Source of the DNA: a virus
Reading direction: 5' to 3' (one strand)
Length of the DNA: 64,000 nucleotides
Virus record (IMG/VR): IMGVR_UViG_3300025000_000080
Span: 1 to 64,000 of that record
A model generated the notes under the pieces. That model saw only the letters and a list, made by a program, of their open reading frames with translations. It was not told where the DNA came from and did no database searches. Positions 27,087 to 34,724 of the stretch are shown one piece after another. The translations under genes and the position numbers were made by a program. Position 1 is the first letter of the stretch. The number at the start of each line of letters is the position of its first letter.

Positions 27087-28724
27087 ATGCCGAGCGATTG
27101 GACGCCGAGTAAACACCAGCGAGCGCTGTATGATTGGATTGACAACGGCATGGGGCATGCTGTTGTGAAAGCGGTCGCAGGATCAGGGAAGACCTCAAGC
27201 ATCGTCCGTGCGCTCGAGCGTATCCCGTCTCGGTGCAGCGTCCTTTTCGTCGCGTTCAACAAGGACATCGCTGACGAACTGGCGCGACGTGTCCCTGCCC
27301 ATTGTCAGGCGAGAACGCTCAATTCGTTCGGCGTCAAGGCTTGGTTCTCGTGGGCCAGGTCGTACCCGGAGGTCAACAAGCACAAGACTAGTAACCTACT
27401 CCGGTCCATTCTTTCTTACGCTGAAGGTGATGCCTACGGAGCGGAGATTGAGACCTTGGTAGCACTGGCTAAGAGTCATGGTGTCGTGCCTGCCGGCGCT
27501 TCTCACTTTCAAGGGCTCATGCCCGACTGTCCCGAGACGTGGAAGTATTTCATCGAACGGTACGGGATCGCCATCAAGGCGCAGGACCGCGACCGGGCGA
27601 TGATCCGTGTGAGCCAGGTATTGAAGGAGGGGATCAAGACATCCCGGTCGGTCATCGACTACGACGATCAGCTTTATATGCCCGTCATCGCCGGCGCAGA
27701 TTTCCCGCAGTTCGATTTCGTCTTCGGGGATGAGGTTCAAGACTGGTCGCCTGTTCAGCGAACGATGATCAAGCGTGCGCTCAAACCTACTGGTCGCTTC
27801 ATTGGAGTAGGTGACGAAAATCAGGCCATCTATGGCTTCAGGGGCGCTGCTTCAGACTCCATCGACAAGATCATTGAGGAGTTCAGAGCCACCGTTCTAC
27901 CGCTCAGTGTGACATACCGCTGTCCCCGTTCGGTTGTCGCTCTGGCTCAGAAACTTGTGCCGGAGATCGAAGCGGCTGCAAACGCAGTAGAAGGTGTTGT
28001 CGAGTCGCCATCGTCATACCGAGTGAGCGACTTCACGCCTGCTGATCTCGTGGTCTGCCGCTGCACAGCGCCGCTGGTGTCACTCGCCTATCGAATCATC
28101 GGTCAAGGTGTCCCTTGTCGCGTACTTGGCAAGGACATCGGTCAGGGACTCATCACCCTGATCGACAAACTCGATGTCAGAACCATCGACGGCCCAGATG
28201 GGCTGTACATCCGCCTTGGTAAGTGGGAGGACAAGGAATCCTTGAGTTTCGCACTGGCTGACAGACCGGGGCTTGCCCAGTCCGTTCACGACAAGGCTGA
28301 CTCCCTACGCGCCATTATGGACAGCCGTCATGACCTTGAGACGGCGGCCAACCTCAAGGATGCCATAAGGACGACGTTCGCCCCCGAGAACTCAAAGGCG
28401 AACGTTCTGACCCTGGCCACCATCCACAAGGCCAAGGGGCTCGATGCTGATAACGTTTGGCTGCTCAATCCCGACTTGCTGCCGGGCCGATGGGCGACAC
28501 AAGACTGGGAACTCCAGCAGGAGAGAAACCTCGAGTACGTCGCATACACCCGGGCAAAGCAGGCTCTACGGCTCATCAGTGACACCGGACTGTGCGGGCA
28601 GGATGGACGCCCGCTAACGGTTAAGAAGCGGCCCAGTAAGGAACCTAAGCCGCTTACGCCGTCACAGAAGGCAAGAATCGAGAACGAGATATTCGGTGCG
28701 CTCAAGGTGGGCGCCCGACGCTGA
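27087..28724 (+). CDS. Superfamily 1 (UvrD/Rep-like) DNA helicase
   Basis: The 545-residue product carries the SF1A motifs in order: Q-type start (TPSKHQRALYDWI), Walker A AGSGKT (residues 31-36), motif II FGDEVQDWSPVQ (about 213-224), motif III GDENQAIYGFRG, motif IV YRCP, motif V IHKAKGLDADNVWLL and motif VI EYVAYTRAKQAL. It should unwind DNA 3'-5' in phage replication, recombination or repair. The RBS GGAGGAG is strong. The next gene starts within 20 nt. Confidence 0.93.
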   Translation: MPSDWTPSKHQRALYDWIDNGMGHAVVKAVAGSGKTSSIVRALERIPSRCSVLFVAFNKDIADELARRVPAHCQARTLNSFGVKAWFSWARSYPEVNKHKTSNLLRSILSYAEGDAYGAEIETLVALAKSHGVVPAGASHFQGLMPDCPETWKYFIERYGIAIKAQDRDRAMIRVSQVLKEGIKTSRSVIDYDDQLYMPVIAGADFPQFDFVFGDEVQDWSPVQRTMIKRALKPTGRFIGVGDENQAIYGFRGAASDSIDKIIEEFRATVLPLSVTYRCPRSVVALAQKLVPEIEAAANAVEGVVESPSSYRVSDFTPADLVVCRCTAPLVSLAYRIIGQGVPCRVLGKDIGQGLITLIDKLDVRTIDGPDGLYIRLGKWEDKESLSFALADRPGLAQSVHDKADSLRAIMDSRHDLETAANLKDAIRTTFAPENSKANVLTLATIHKAKGLDADNVWLLNPDLLPGRWATQDWELQQERNLEYVAYTRAKQALRLISDTGLCGQDGRPLTVKKRPSKEPKPLTPSQKARIENEIFGALKVGARR

Positions 28725-28743
28725 ACATGTGGAGGAAGTTGAA

Positions 28744-29718
28744 GTGATAGCGGAAAGCCCTTACAAAATTCTGAGAATCAAAGAAGACGAGACGCGAGAC
28801 AAGGTGGATGAAGCCTGGCTCCGACTCGTCACCGATTACCACCCCGGCCGTCCAGTGGAGGACTTGGACGAATACCAGAAGGTGATGAAAGCCTATCTGG
28901 AGATCACAGATCAGACCGCCGACTACATCACCGTAGACGGCGTGTGTGACTGGGCGCCGGTTCACATTAGAAACGAGATGTGGCGTGCGGAGGACATCCG
29001 GGAGGGAAAGGATATCCAGGCAGGCTCCATCGACGTAATGAGGGAGTGGATCACAGCCCTGCCGGACTACATGCCGAATGAACGGCTCGAGAAACTCCCC
29101 GGCTTCGACGTGCGGTCCATCATCGACCGGCTGCTCATTCAGCCGGAGTTCAAGGACGCCGGACTTCCAGAAGACCCTCGGGCGTTCCGCATTCTCTGGC
29201 GGAACAGCAAGTGGGTATCCAAGGGTGCGGTGGTGTTCGGGAGCCTGAGCACGGTCAGCAAGAAGGACCGGAACCTCTGGAAGGAGGGCTACGTCCCCTT
29301 GTGGACGATGACGCTCAGCCTTCCCGCCTGGCTGCTGATGGAGGAGTGGGAGAAAGAGCGACTGGTTCATCACGAGATGGGGCACGCGGACTTCGACGTG
29401 GACGCGGCCAAGGCGAAGACTAAGGGCCACGACATGGAAGAGAACCTGGCCACCATCGCCCGGTATGGTGCCAGGGACAAGGGGCATGCCTGTGTGATCG
29501 CTCACGCCAATGCCCATCCGAGGACCATAGAACTCATCCAGGCGGCGGGATGGGCGGATGGGCAGGGACTTCTATTCAAGCCGCTCAAGCGTGACGAGCG
29601 AGGCGCCGAACGGGCGATGATGGGCAGTGCCACGATTTTGACCGGCTCGAAGTCGGTGACCCTGACCAGTAAGCAACTCGACATGGTGGACCAAGCCATC
29701 TCGGCCCGTCACCTGTAG
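28744..29718 (+). CDS. J-domain-like/phage metallopeptidase fusion protein
   Basis: The start is GTG 28744, with GGAGG 8 nt upstream. The first 50 residues resemble a J-domain: SPYKILRIKEDETRDKVDEAWLRLVTDYHPG (about 5-35), with HPG in place of the usual HPD. The C-terminal part (about 150-260) looks like the phage putative-metallopeptidase family: EKERLVHHEMGHADFD with HEMGH at 210-214, then GHDMEENLATIARYG. The HPG change would be expected to weaken DnaK stimulation. Substrate is unknown. Confidence 0.7.
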   Translation: MIAESPYKILRIKEDETRDKVDEAWLRLVTDYHPGRPVEDLDEYQKVMKAYLEITDQTADYITVDGVCDWAPVHIRNEMWRAEDIREGKDIQAGSIDVMREWITALPDYMPNERLEKLPGFDVRSIIDRLLIQPEFKDAGLPEDPRAFRILWRNSKWVSKGAVVFGSLSTVSKKDRNLWKEGYVPLWTMTLSLPAWLLMEEWEKERLVHHEMGHADFDVDAAKAKTKGHDMEENLATIARYGARDKGHACVIAHANAHPRTIELIQAAGWADGQGLLFKPLKRDERGAERAMMGSATILTGSKSVTLTSKQLDMVDQAISARHL

Positions 29719-29727
29719 CCTACCCAC

Positions 29728-29780
29728 AGCGGCATGGTTCTCTGGTCACGGCAATCTGGGCCATGCCGCTGGTTTATTTT
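29728..29780 (+). terminator. Terminator after the helicase unit
   Basis: A 10-bp stem, AGCGGCATGG (29728-29737) with CCATGCCGCT (29761-29770), is followed by GGTTTATTTT on the plus strand. The T run is imperfect. It separates the plus-strand unit from the convergent HNH gene. Confidence 0.55.
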
Positions 29781-30199
29781 CTTGCCCGGTGTTCATCCTC
29801 GTGACACTTCGCACACAGCGCCTCAAGGTTCTCCCAGGCGTCACTCCCACCTTGTGACCGATAGATCCGATGATGAGTGTGATTCGTCCACATGTTGCAG
29901 CGCTGACAGCGAGGGAAGGCGTTTTGGAAGGCTTTTGAGTGCTGTGACCATGCCTTTTTCCAGGCGAGCCCGGCGCGTTCCGATCCATCGCCCCATGACG
30001 GATCAGGTATCCAGCGACGACAGACGAAGGAACCATCCGGCTGAGTAAGAGGGTTGTCGCAGCGATGGCCCGGGACGGAAGCGACAACATAGTCCATAGG
30101 TGTCTCGCCATGAACGCGATCCCCGAACGTCACCACAAGGTCACGTTTCTCAGGTGTAATCCACCCGAGTTTACACAGCGGACACCGCCTGCCTTTCAA
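29774..30199 (-). CDS. HNH endonuclease with N-terminal zinc ribbon
   Basis: The 141-residue product (TTG start overlapping the upstream stop as TTGA) has an N-terminal CPLCKLGW and a later RCDNPLTQPDGSFVCRRW that may bind zinc. Its HNH core is at the C-terminus: FPRCQRCNMWTNHTHHRIYRSQGGSDAWENLEALCAKCHEDEH. HNH nucleases in phages work in packaging or homing. Here it sits far from the terminase, in an accessory unit, so a homing or defence role is equally likely. Confidence 0.8.
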   Translation of the reverse strand: MKGRRCPLCKLGWITPEKRDLVVTFGDRVHGETPMDYVVASVPGHRCDNPLTQPDGSFVCRRWIPDPSWGDGSERAGLAWKKAWSQHSKAFQNAFPRCQRCNMWTNHTHHRIYRSQGGSDAWENLEALCAKCHEDEHRARK

Positions 30200-30657
30200 T
30201 GGAGTATTCTGCCGGCGGCATCCGTGAGTACGACCAGACGTTCATCGGCGTTGACCCGGTTCTTCTCCACTGGGATGGTGCCCATCGACGGGTCGGCCAT
30301 TGCAACTCGTGTGACACGCCCCTTATTGCGAGGATGGACAGCGCTGTCCGTGCGCTTCCCGCCCTTGAACGTCTGGACCACCGGCTCAGGTAGCCCGAGG
30401 ACCTTGTGAGCGAGCATGGCTCGAGCGGTCTCGAATGCCTGTTCGAAGCCCTGGCCACAGTCGTACAGGTACTCGAGCATGTAGGTCAGAAGATCCGCCG
30501 TTCGATCCACGAGTTGCTTCTCGGTGTAGACCGGGGGCTTACCGGTCAACTGTCCTTCCAACTGGAACGTTTCGAGCACAGCCGCCACAAGCCGCTGCTC
30601 CCCGATCTTCTGATACACTCGTGTGACCGCGTCTTCTCTATTCGGCCGTTGTCCCAT
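30196..30657 (-). CDS. Hypothetical protein in the wHTH-regulator unit
   Basis: The 153-residue product (MGQRPNREDAVTRVYQKIGEQRLVAAVLE) is mostly helical at the N-terminus and basic in the centre (TFKGGKRTDSAVHPRNKGRVTRV). It overlaps the regulator gene upstream by 20 nt and the HNH gene downstream by 4 nt, so the three are co-transcribed. No family is recognised. Confidence 0.6.
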   Translation of the reverse strand: MGQRPNREDAVTRVYQKIGEQRLVAAVLETFQLEGQLTGKPPVYTEKQLVDRTADLLTYMLEYLYDCGQGFEQAFETARAMLAHKVLGLPEPVVQTFKGGKRTDSAVHPRNKGRVTRVAMADPSMGTIPVEKNRVNADERLVVLTDAAGRILH

Positions 30658-31090
30658 GATTCTCCTTCACTTCCGTGTAGATACGGATCAATGTTTCCTC
30701 GTAGACGAGCCTGCCATCCGATAGCCGAGCACCCCGCCTGCCGTCCGGGAGTTTGAAAATCTCATCTACTGTCACAATCCGGCTCGGGTTATTCTTCGCC
30801 GCCCATGTCGTACCCGCCTTGACCTTGCAAGCCTTCTTAACCTGCTCAATCGTGACCACATCCAACTTCACCCGCTTGGAGGCGATGGCGAAGATGATCG
30901 GCTGACGGCCTCGACTGAAGGTGGCAGCGTTCCCCACCCGCTTGACGACACCCTGCTTCTCGAGCCGCCTTACACGACGGTTCATCACCTGGCGTGAGAT
31001 GGGCGTGCTCCAGCGCTCGCACAACTGGCCAATGGTCTGCGGCCCGTGAAGTTTCAGCAGTTCTACGACTTGAGCGGATCGATCTTGCAT
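30638..31090 (-). CDS. Winged-helix DNA-binding regulator
   Basis: The 150-residue product begins with a winged-helix layout (SAQVVELLKLHGPQTIGQLCERW, RQVMNRRVRRLEKQGVVKRVG, residues about 4-55) like MarR/TrmB-type repressors. A C-terminal region (DEIFKLPDGRRGARLSDGRLVYEETL) may sense or dimerise. It is transcribed from a promoter that overlaps the opposite-strand promoter of the 31186 gene. No clear ribosome site precedes the ATG, so expression may be weak. Confidence 0.7.
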   Translation of the reverse strand: MQDRSAQVVELLKLHGPQTIGQLCERWSTPISRQVMNRRVRRLEKQGVVKRVGNAATFSRGRQPIIFAIASKRVKLDVVTIEQVKKACKVKAGTTWAAKNNPSRIVTVDEIFKLPDGRRGARLSDGRLVYEETLIRIYTEVKENHGTTAE

Positions 31091-31097
31091 GCCGCAC

Positions 31098-31139
31098 TAT
31101 AAAATAGTAGTTGAATCTTACGCCACTAATGGGTACAGT
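31098..31139 (+). promoter_or_regulatory. Plus-strand promoter, overlapping an opposing one
   Basis: TTGAAT (31111-31116), a 17-nt spacer and TACAGT (31134-31139). The 19 bases ending at the -35 (31098-31116) match the recurrent box ATTAAAATAnnnGTTGACT with a few changes. It drives the small membrane protein gene at 31186 and the genes after it. Confidence 0.65.
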
Positions 31140-31165
31140 ATGTAAGACCCCCTTTAATAAGTCAA
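31137..31165 (-). promoter_or_regulatory. Minus-strand promoter of the regulator/HNH unit
   Basis: On the minus strand TTGACT (31160-31165), a 17-nt spacer and CATACT (31137-31142). Its -10 shares three bases with the plus-strand -10 at 31134-31139, so the two polymerases cannot bind at once. Confidence 0.65.
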
Positions 31166-31185
31166 CAACTACTGCTGAGGCGGAC

Positions 31186-31347
31186 ATGCGGAGCGAGTAC
31201 AGGCATTTGTTGCGGCCGGTGCAGATCGTGTTTGTGACGGACGAGACGCCGTCACCGTTCGTGAGCACATGGAAACTGGTGCTGATGGTCGGTCTGATTG
31301 CGATGACCGGCGTGATGTGCGGTCTGGGCCTGGTGTCGGTGCTGTGA
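31186..31347 (+). CDS. Small single-span membrane protein
   Basis: The 53-residue product starts at ATG 31186 with GAGGCGG upstream. It has a short soluble start (MRSEYRHLLRPVQIVFVTDE) and one hydrophobic segment, LVLMVGLIAMTGVMCGLGLV, at about residues 32-51. The C-terminus ends in the membrane. It leads the accessory plus-strand operon. Function is unknown; a toxin-like or membrane-sensing role is possible. Confidence 0.6.
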   Translation: MRSEYRHLLRPVQIVFVTDETPSPFVSTWKLVLMVGLIAMTGVMCGLGLVSVL

Positions 31348-31360
31348 AGGGAAACGAGTG

Positions 31361-31603
31361 ATGGAGAAGCGTGAGATCCGCTGGCGACAGGCAAACCATC
31401 TCCCCTTGGCGATCACTCGGCTTATGCCGGGTGTCATCAACTACAAGGGTGTCCACCTCCCGCCCTCAACCGTGACACTCCCGGCTGACCTTCTCGAGCC
31501 GACACAGGAGGGGGACACCCTCCACTTCGATATCGAGACCTATCGTCGGGCGGTATCGACGCCAGAAGACACGGCTACTCATCTGCGGGAAGAGTCGGTT
31601 TGA
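31361..31603 (+). CDS. Hypothetical small protein
   Basis: The 80-residue product (MEKREIRWRQANHLPLAIT) has two predicted halves joined at MPGVINYKGVHLPPSTVTLP and ends with an acidic helix. AAGGG precedes the GTG/ATG pair. It lies 14 nt after the membrane protein gene in the same operon. No family is recognised. Confidence 0.55.
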   Translation: MEKREIRWRQANHLPLAITRLMPGVINYKGVHLPPSTVTLPADLLEPTQEGDTLHFDIETYRRAVSTPEDTATHLREESV

Positions 31604-31620
31604 TGGTATAGGAGAAAGCG

Positions 31621-31818
31621 ATGAAGCACCAAGGCTTAAAATGCCGCACTTGTCGGGGGCGTGGCACGGTAAAAACCCGGCGACTCTGCACGATCGTCAC
31701 CGAGCGGGATTGCCCTGACTGCGAGGGCACAGGACGGGCGGACGCTGATGAGGATGCGGCGTGGCTTCCTCCAGAGTTTAGAGGCACAGAAGAGGAACTA
31801 AGGGAGACTGAGACGTGA
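31621..31818 (+). CDS. DnaJ-type zinc-finger protein
   Basis: The 65-residue product consists of two CxxCxGxG repeats, CRTCRGRG (residues 8-15) and CPDCEGTG (31-38), the pattern of half a DnaJ central zinc domain. An acidic tail follows. A DnaJ zinc domain normally has four such repeats; here there are two. A separate J-domain-like protein is encoded 2.9 kb upstream on the same strand. It may bind unfolded protein or RNA (inference). Confidence 0.75.
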   Translation: MKHQGLKCRTCRGRGTVKTRRLCTIVTERDCPDCEGTGRADADEDAAWLPPEFRGTEEELRETET

Positions 31819-32336
31819 ACCACATGAAGGATCTGACCAGTGATGACTTGACGGCACTCGCCACGTTCGACCCGGAGACACCGGAAGGGCGAACGGAGTT
31901 CAACCGCCTGGCGCATGAGATGATGCGCAGGGATGGGGATGTACCGATAGAGGAGGCGATCAAGCATGTCAACGCAGGACTCATGGATGAGTCAGAGGCG
32001 CTTGACATGGTCCGCCGAGGCGCCCCTGAGTACGACGGTACTGCCACCCGATATGTCTATGAGGTAAGGCACTACCGCCGCCCGATCGCGGACCTCTGCC
32101 GTCCCGGAGCCTTCGACCCGGAACCGATCGTCAAAGCCGTAAGAGAATGGACCGGGCGTCACCTGACGTTGGCAGTCGAATACGACGGTTCTGTGTGGTC
32201 TGCAATGTTTCACACTGGGCTAACAGGCGATCCGTGTGTGTGCGAGGAAAGCCCGTTTATGGCCCACGCGGTGATAGTCGCCGCCGTTGTGGCGTGCGTT
32301 GTGTACGGACGAGATTATGCCGCCGTAACGCCCTGA
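31815..32336 (+). CDS. Hypothetical protein
   Basis: The GTG start at 31815 overlaps the upstream stop as GTGA. The 173-residue product is helical and acidic at the N-terminus (LTSDDLTALATFDPETPEGRTEF), with a central EVRHYRRPIADLCRPGAFDPEPIVKAVREW. A hydrophobic C-terminal stretch (AHAVIVAAVVACVVYG, about 147-162) could span a membrane or pack internally. No known family. Confidence 0.6.
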   Translation: MNHMKDLTSDDLTALATFDPETPEGRTEFNRLAHEMMRRDGDVPIEEAIKHVNAGLMDESEALDMVRRGAPEYDGTATRYVYEVRHYRRPIADLCRPGAFDPEPIVKAVREWTGRHLTLAVEYDGSVWSAMFHTGLTGDPCVCEESPFMAHAVIVAAVVACVVYGRDYAAVTP

Positions 32337-32402
32337 TAGCCTTCTTCCTCCCTCCTACTCTTATTCCCTTAAAAATAATTTGAAGCATTGTCATTTCTAC
32401 TA

Positions 32403-32431
32403 TTGACAGTAATCAAAGCCTGCCTTATATT
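32403..32431 (+). promoter_or_regulatory. Promoter of the LPD29-like gene
   Basis: TTGACA (32403-32408), a 17-nt spacer and TATATT (32426-32431), 44 nt before the start codon. The upstream flank is AT-rich (CTTAAAAATAATTTG). It is the best internal promoter of this accessory block. Confidence 0.75.
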
Positions 32432-32475
32432 AGGTACATAGACGCTGGCAAAAACAAATCACGGGAGAGTAGGAC

Positions 32476-32919
32476 ATGGCGACCATCATCAACATGAGCA
32501 CCAGGCGACAGATGGAGACAATCTACGAGACACCCGCTGAGACGGCCAAGAAAATCCGGTCAGCGCTGAAGGTCGCATTCCCTGGTATCAAGTTCAGCGT
32601 CCGGTCGCGGTCATACTCCATGGGCTCGACTGTTGATGTCGCTTGGACGGATGGCCCGCGGACAAAGGACGTGGAGGCGGTAGCAGGGCAATTCGAGTCC
32701 ACATCGTTCGACGGGATGGACGACAGTACGCACCACCACGGCTACATCCTTGACGGCGTGCGATATAGCGGCGCTGGTTACGTCTCTTGCCAGCGCGAGT
32801 ATTCGTCCGAATGGGCGGCGCTCCTGCTGGCTTATGCCAATGATAACGGCTCGTTTGAGTCGTACCAGGACGAGTGGGAGCGGATGGCCTGGGCCGAACA
32901 GGACCTGACGCTCGAGTAG
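32476..32919 (+). CDS. LPD29-domain-like protein
   Basis: The 147-residue product matches the LPD29 type of domain, known from polyvalent proteins of phages and conjugative elements: TAKKIRSALKVAFPGIKFSVRSRSYS (about 23-48), STVDVAWTDGP (51-61) and FESTSFDGMDDSTHHHG (73-89). Such domains are thought to be delivered with DNA and to counter host responses. Here it is a stand-alone protein with its own promoter. Confidence 0.75.
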   Translation: MATIINMSTRRQMETIYETPAETAKKIRSALKVAFPGIKFSVRSRSYSMGSTVDVAWTDGPRTKDVEAVAGQFESTSFDGMDDSTHHHGYILDGVRYSGAGYVSCQREYSSEWAALLLAYANDNGSFESYQDEWERMAWAEQDLTLE

Positions 32920-32932
32920 TTCCACACCCCGA

Positions 32933-32952
32933 GCCCGGCGGGCAATCCGGGC
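32933..32952 (+). other. RBS-proximal hairpin before the 32965 gene
   Basis: GCCCGG (32933-32938) pairs with CCGGGC (32947-32952) across an 8-nt loop. It lies directly upstream of the GGGAGAG ribosome site. The same layout recurs in the 56-60 kb block. Confidence 0.5.
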
Positions 32953-32964
32953 AGGGAGAGAGAG

Positions 32965-33546
32965 ATGATGACATGCTCTTGTGGACAGTCCGACGCGCAT
33001 GAGATCGCCCGGTCTCACACCTATGATGGCATCGCCGTCTGCCTGTGGTCAGATGGCATGGTGTCCGGTCTCATGGGCTTCCGATTGCGCGGTGTCCCTT
33101 CACGGCGTCCCAGGACCCCGGAAGCACGCGAGAATGCACTGACCGCCGGACATCTCCTTCTGGGTGATGCGGGCATCTACGATGCCGACGAACTGCCGGA
33201 CCTGTACCGGGCTGCTGAAACCGCCGCACGGGAGGACGCACTTCCGGGCACGATGCGTGATGAGTATGCACGGATTCAGAAGCCTGCAACGCCCACGCTG
33301 ATATGGGTGGTCCTGGCCACGGATCGCGACGGCAAGCCGACAGAGCGGTATGCCAAACTGCCGCGACTGTCGAAATGGCCTGGCTTGGTCATCTGGGATT
33401 TCTGTAACGGTCCCGGGAGTGCCCGGGGTCGGTATCACGTCATGCGTGAGGAGCATCCAGCGGGTTACGCGGACAAGGTCTGTTATAGGACCGGGTGTGC
33501 GTTTGCTCGGTTGACTGATCTGTGGAAGCACTTAGAGGAATCATGA
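32965..33546 (+). CDS. Hypothetical protein with N-terminal Cys-His motif
   Basis: The 193-residue product starts MMTCSCGQSDAHEIARSH; this Cys/His cluster could bind zinc. A conserved-looking C-terminal region (WPGLVIWDFCNGPGSARGRYHVM) has no known family. The next start overlaps its stop as ATGA. Tandem ATGs lie at 32965 and 32968. Confidence 0.6.
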   Translation: MMTCSCGQSDAHEIARSHTYDGIAVCLWSDGMVSGLMGFRLRGVPSRRPRTPEARENALTAGHLLLGDAGIYDADELPDLYRAAETAAREDALPGTMRDEYARIQKPATPTLIWVVLATDRDGKPTERYAKLPRLSKWPGLVIWDFCNGPGSARGRYHVMREEHPAGYADKVCYRTGCAFARLTDLWKHLEES

Positions 33547-34121
33547 GACGCAAACGCCGAAATCCTGAAGCAGAACGTGCGGAAGCGCTCCGCGAGACTG
33601 AGCGGCGGGTGAAAGAGCGGGAAGCCCTCGATCGGGAGTGGGCACCCTTCGACGCTCTGGCTGCGCGTATCTGCCTCGAGCAGACATTGCCCCTTATCGG
33701 CGTGGACGTGCCCGCATGGGGGCAGTGCGCGGAGGAGATGACGCTTGAGGGGGCAGAGCGGCGACACGAGACGATCGCCATCCTGGCGCGGTCGGGCGTC
33801 TCCGATGTGTGCCTTCGGGACCTTGTGAGCGGGTCGGACCTGTACGCCTCCGATCGGCTCACCGCGATATGGTGGGCGCGGCTCCGGATACCTCCGGTGA
33901 CGGACATCAGCAATGTGGCGGACAAGGATGCCTTCGTTCGGACACTGCTTATCCGTGACCTCGATGAGATGGTGGCGGCAGGCACGATCCACTCGGATGC
34001 TCGGGCTATACTCCGGGGCACCGAGGACATCTTTCAGCACAACCGGCAGCGAGCACGGCGGGAACTGCAGGAGTTCAACGCCCGCCTTCAGTCGATGGTG
34101 GGGAAGGATGACCATGCTTGA
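33543..34121 (+). CDS. Hypothetical helical protein
   Basis: The 192-residue product begins with a basic, charged helix (MRRKRRNPEAERAEALRETERRVKEREAL) likely to be a coiled coil. The rest is helical (GAERRHETIAILARSGVSDVCL, DEMVAAGTIHSDARAIL). It could bind DNA or RNA through its N-terminus. The ATGA overlap and AGAGGAATC site support this start. Confidence 0.6.
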   Translation: MRRKRRNPEAERAEALRETERRVKEREALDREWAPFDALAARICLEQTLPLIGVDVPAWGQCAEEMTLEGAERRHETIAILARSGVSDVCLRDLVSGSDLYASDRLTAIWWARLRIPPVTDISNVADKDAFVRTLLIRDLDEMVAAGTIHSDARAILRGTEDIFQHNRQRARRELQEFNARLQSMVGKDDHA

Positions 34122-34512
34122 GCACATCACCGCTTCTGTCTCCGCTCTCGAGGAGTTATGGTCACCGTTTGATCATGGGCTGTGGTGTGAGGCTATGCGC
34201 CGCGAGGATGTGGCGTTCTGCATCGCAAAGAAGTGGAGTTTGTCCCCGTCCGAAGGGGAGAATATCCCGTTCGATACTCGCTACTACCTCGCACATGCGG
34301 CACGGATTGCGTGGTTCGTCGAGAACGGATACCAAGGCAGCGTCGAGATAGATGTGCCGATCAAACGGTCACCGACATGGTATCCAGTGCGAGACGGAAA
34401 CCACCGGCTCGCTGCCGCCATAATCCGTGGCGACAAGACCATCCCTGCCGTGTGGTGGGGAGGTCCGCAAGACGTACTCGAGAAGATCAGGATGCCGCCG
34501 TCATGCCCCTAA
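34114..34512 (+). CDS. ParB/Srx-fold nuclease-like protein
   Basis: The 132-residue product has the ParB/sulfiredoxin-fold core motif VRDGNHRLAAAIIRGDKTIPAVWWGG near residues 93-118, preceded by VEIDVPIK. The DGNHR pattern is typical of small phage ParB-like proteins. Roles range from partition to DNA nicking. It overlaps the preceding gene by 8 nt and the next by 10 nt. A partition role is not shown. Confidence 0.65.
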   Translation: MLEHITASVSALEELWSPFDHGLWCEAMRREDVAFCIAKKWSLSPSEGENIPFDTRYYLAHAARIAWFVENGYQGSVEIDVPIKRSPTWYPVRDGNHRLAAAIIRGDKTIPAVWWGGPQDVLEKIRMPPSCP

Positions 34513-34724
34513 TCAAGCCGCGCGGTCGCAACGGTAGACGCCCGCCAGGTCATCACACGCCCATCAAGGAAGCCGTCTCGCGTTCGGTAGGTGTATCCTT
34601 CATGACCACGGTGGAGCGCCGGGCATGGATTGACGCTGAAGTAAAGCGGCGCGGCGTTAAGTCTCTTGGAGATGTGCTGAACGAGTTGATTCAGCAGGCG
34701 ATGTCAGCGAAGACTGCCCAGTGA
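34503..34724 (+). CDS. Small basic protein, possible ribbon-helix-helix
   Basis: The 73-residue product has a basic, proline-rich start (MPLIKPRGRNGRRPPGHHTP). A C-terminal part follows (GVSFMTTVERRAWIDAEVKRRGVKSLGDVLNELIQQAM) in a strand-helix-helix order like RHH repressors. It overlaps the ParB-like gene, so they may act together. Its last 21 nt overlap the convergent portal gene. Confidence 0.55.
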   Translation: MPLIKPRGRNGRRPPGHHTPIKEAVSRSVGVSFMTTVERRAWIDAEVKRRGVKSLGDVLNELIQQAMSAKTAQ

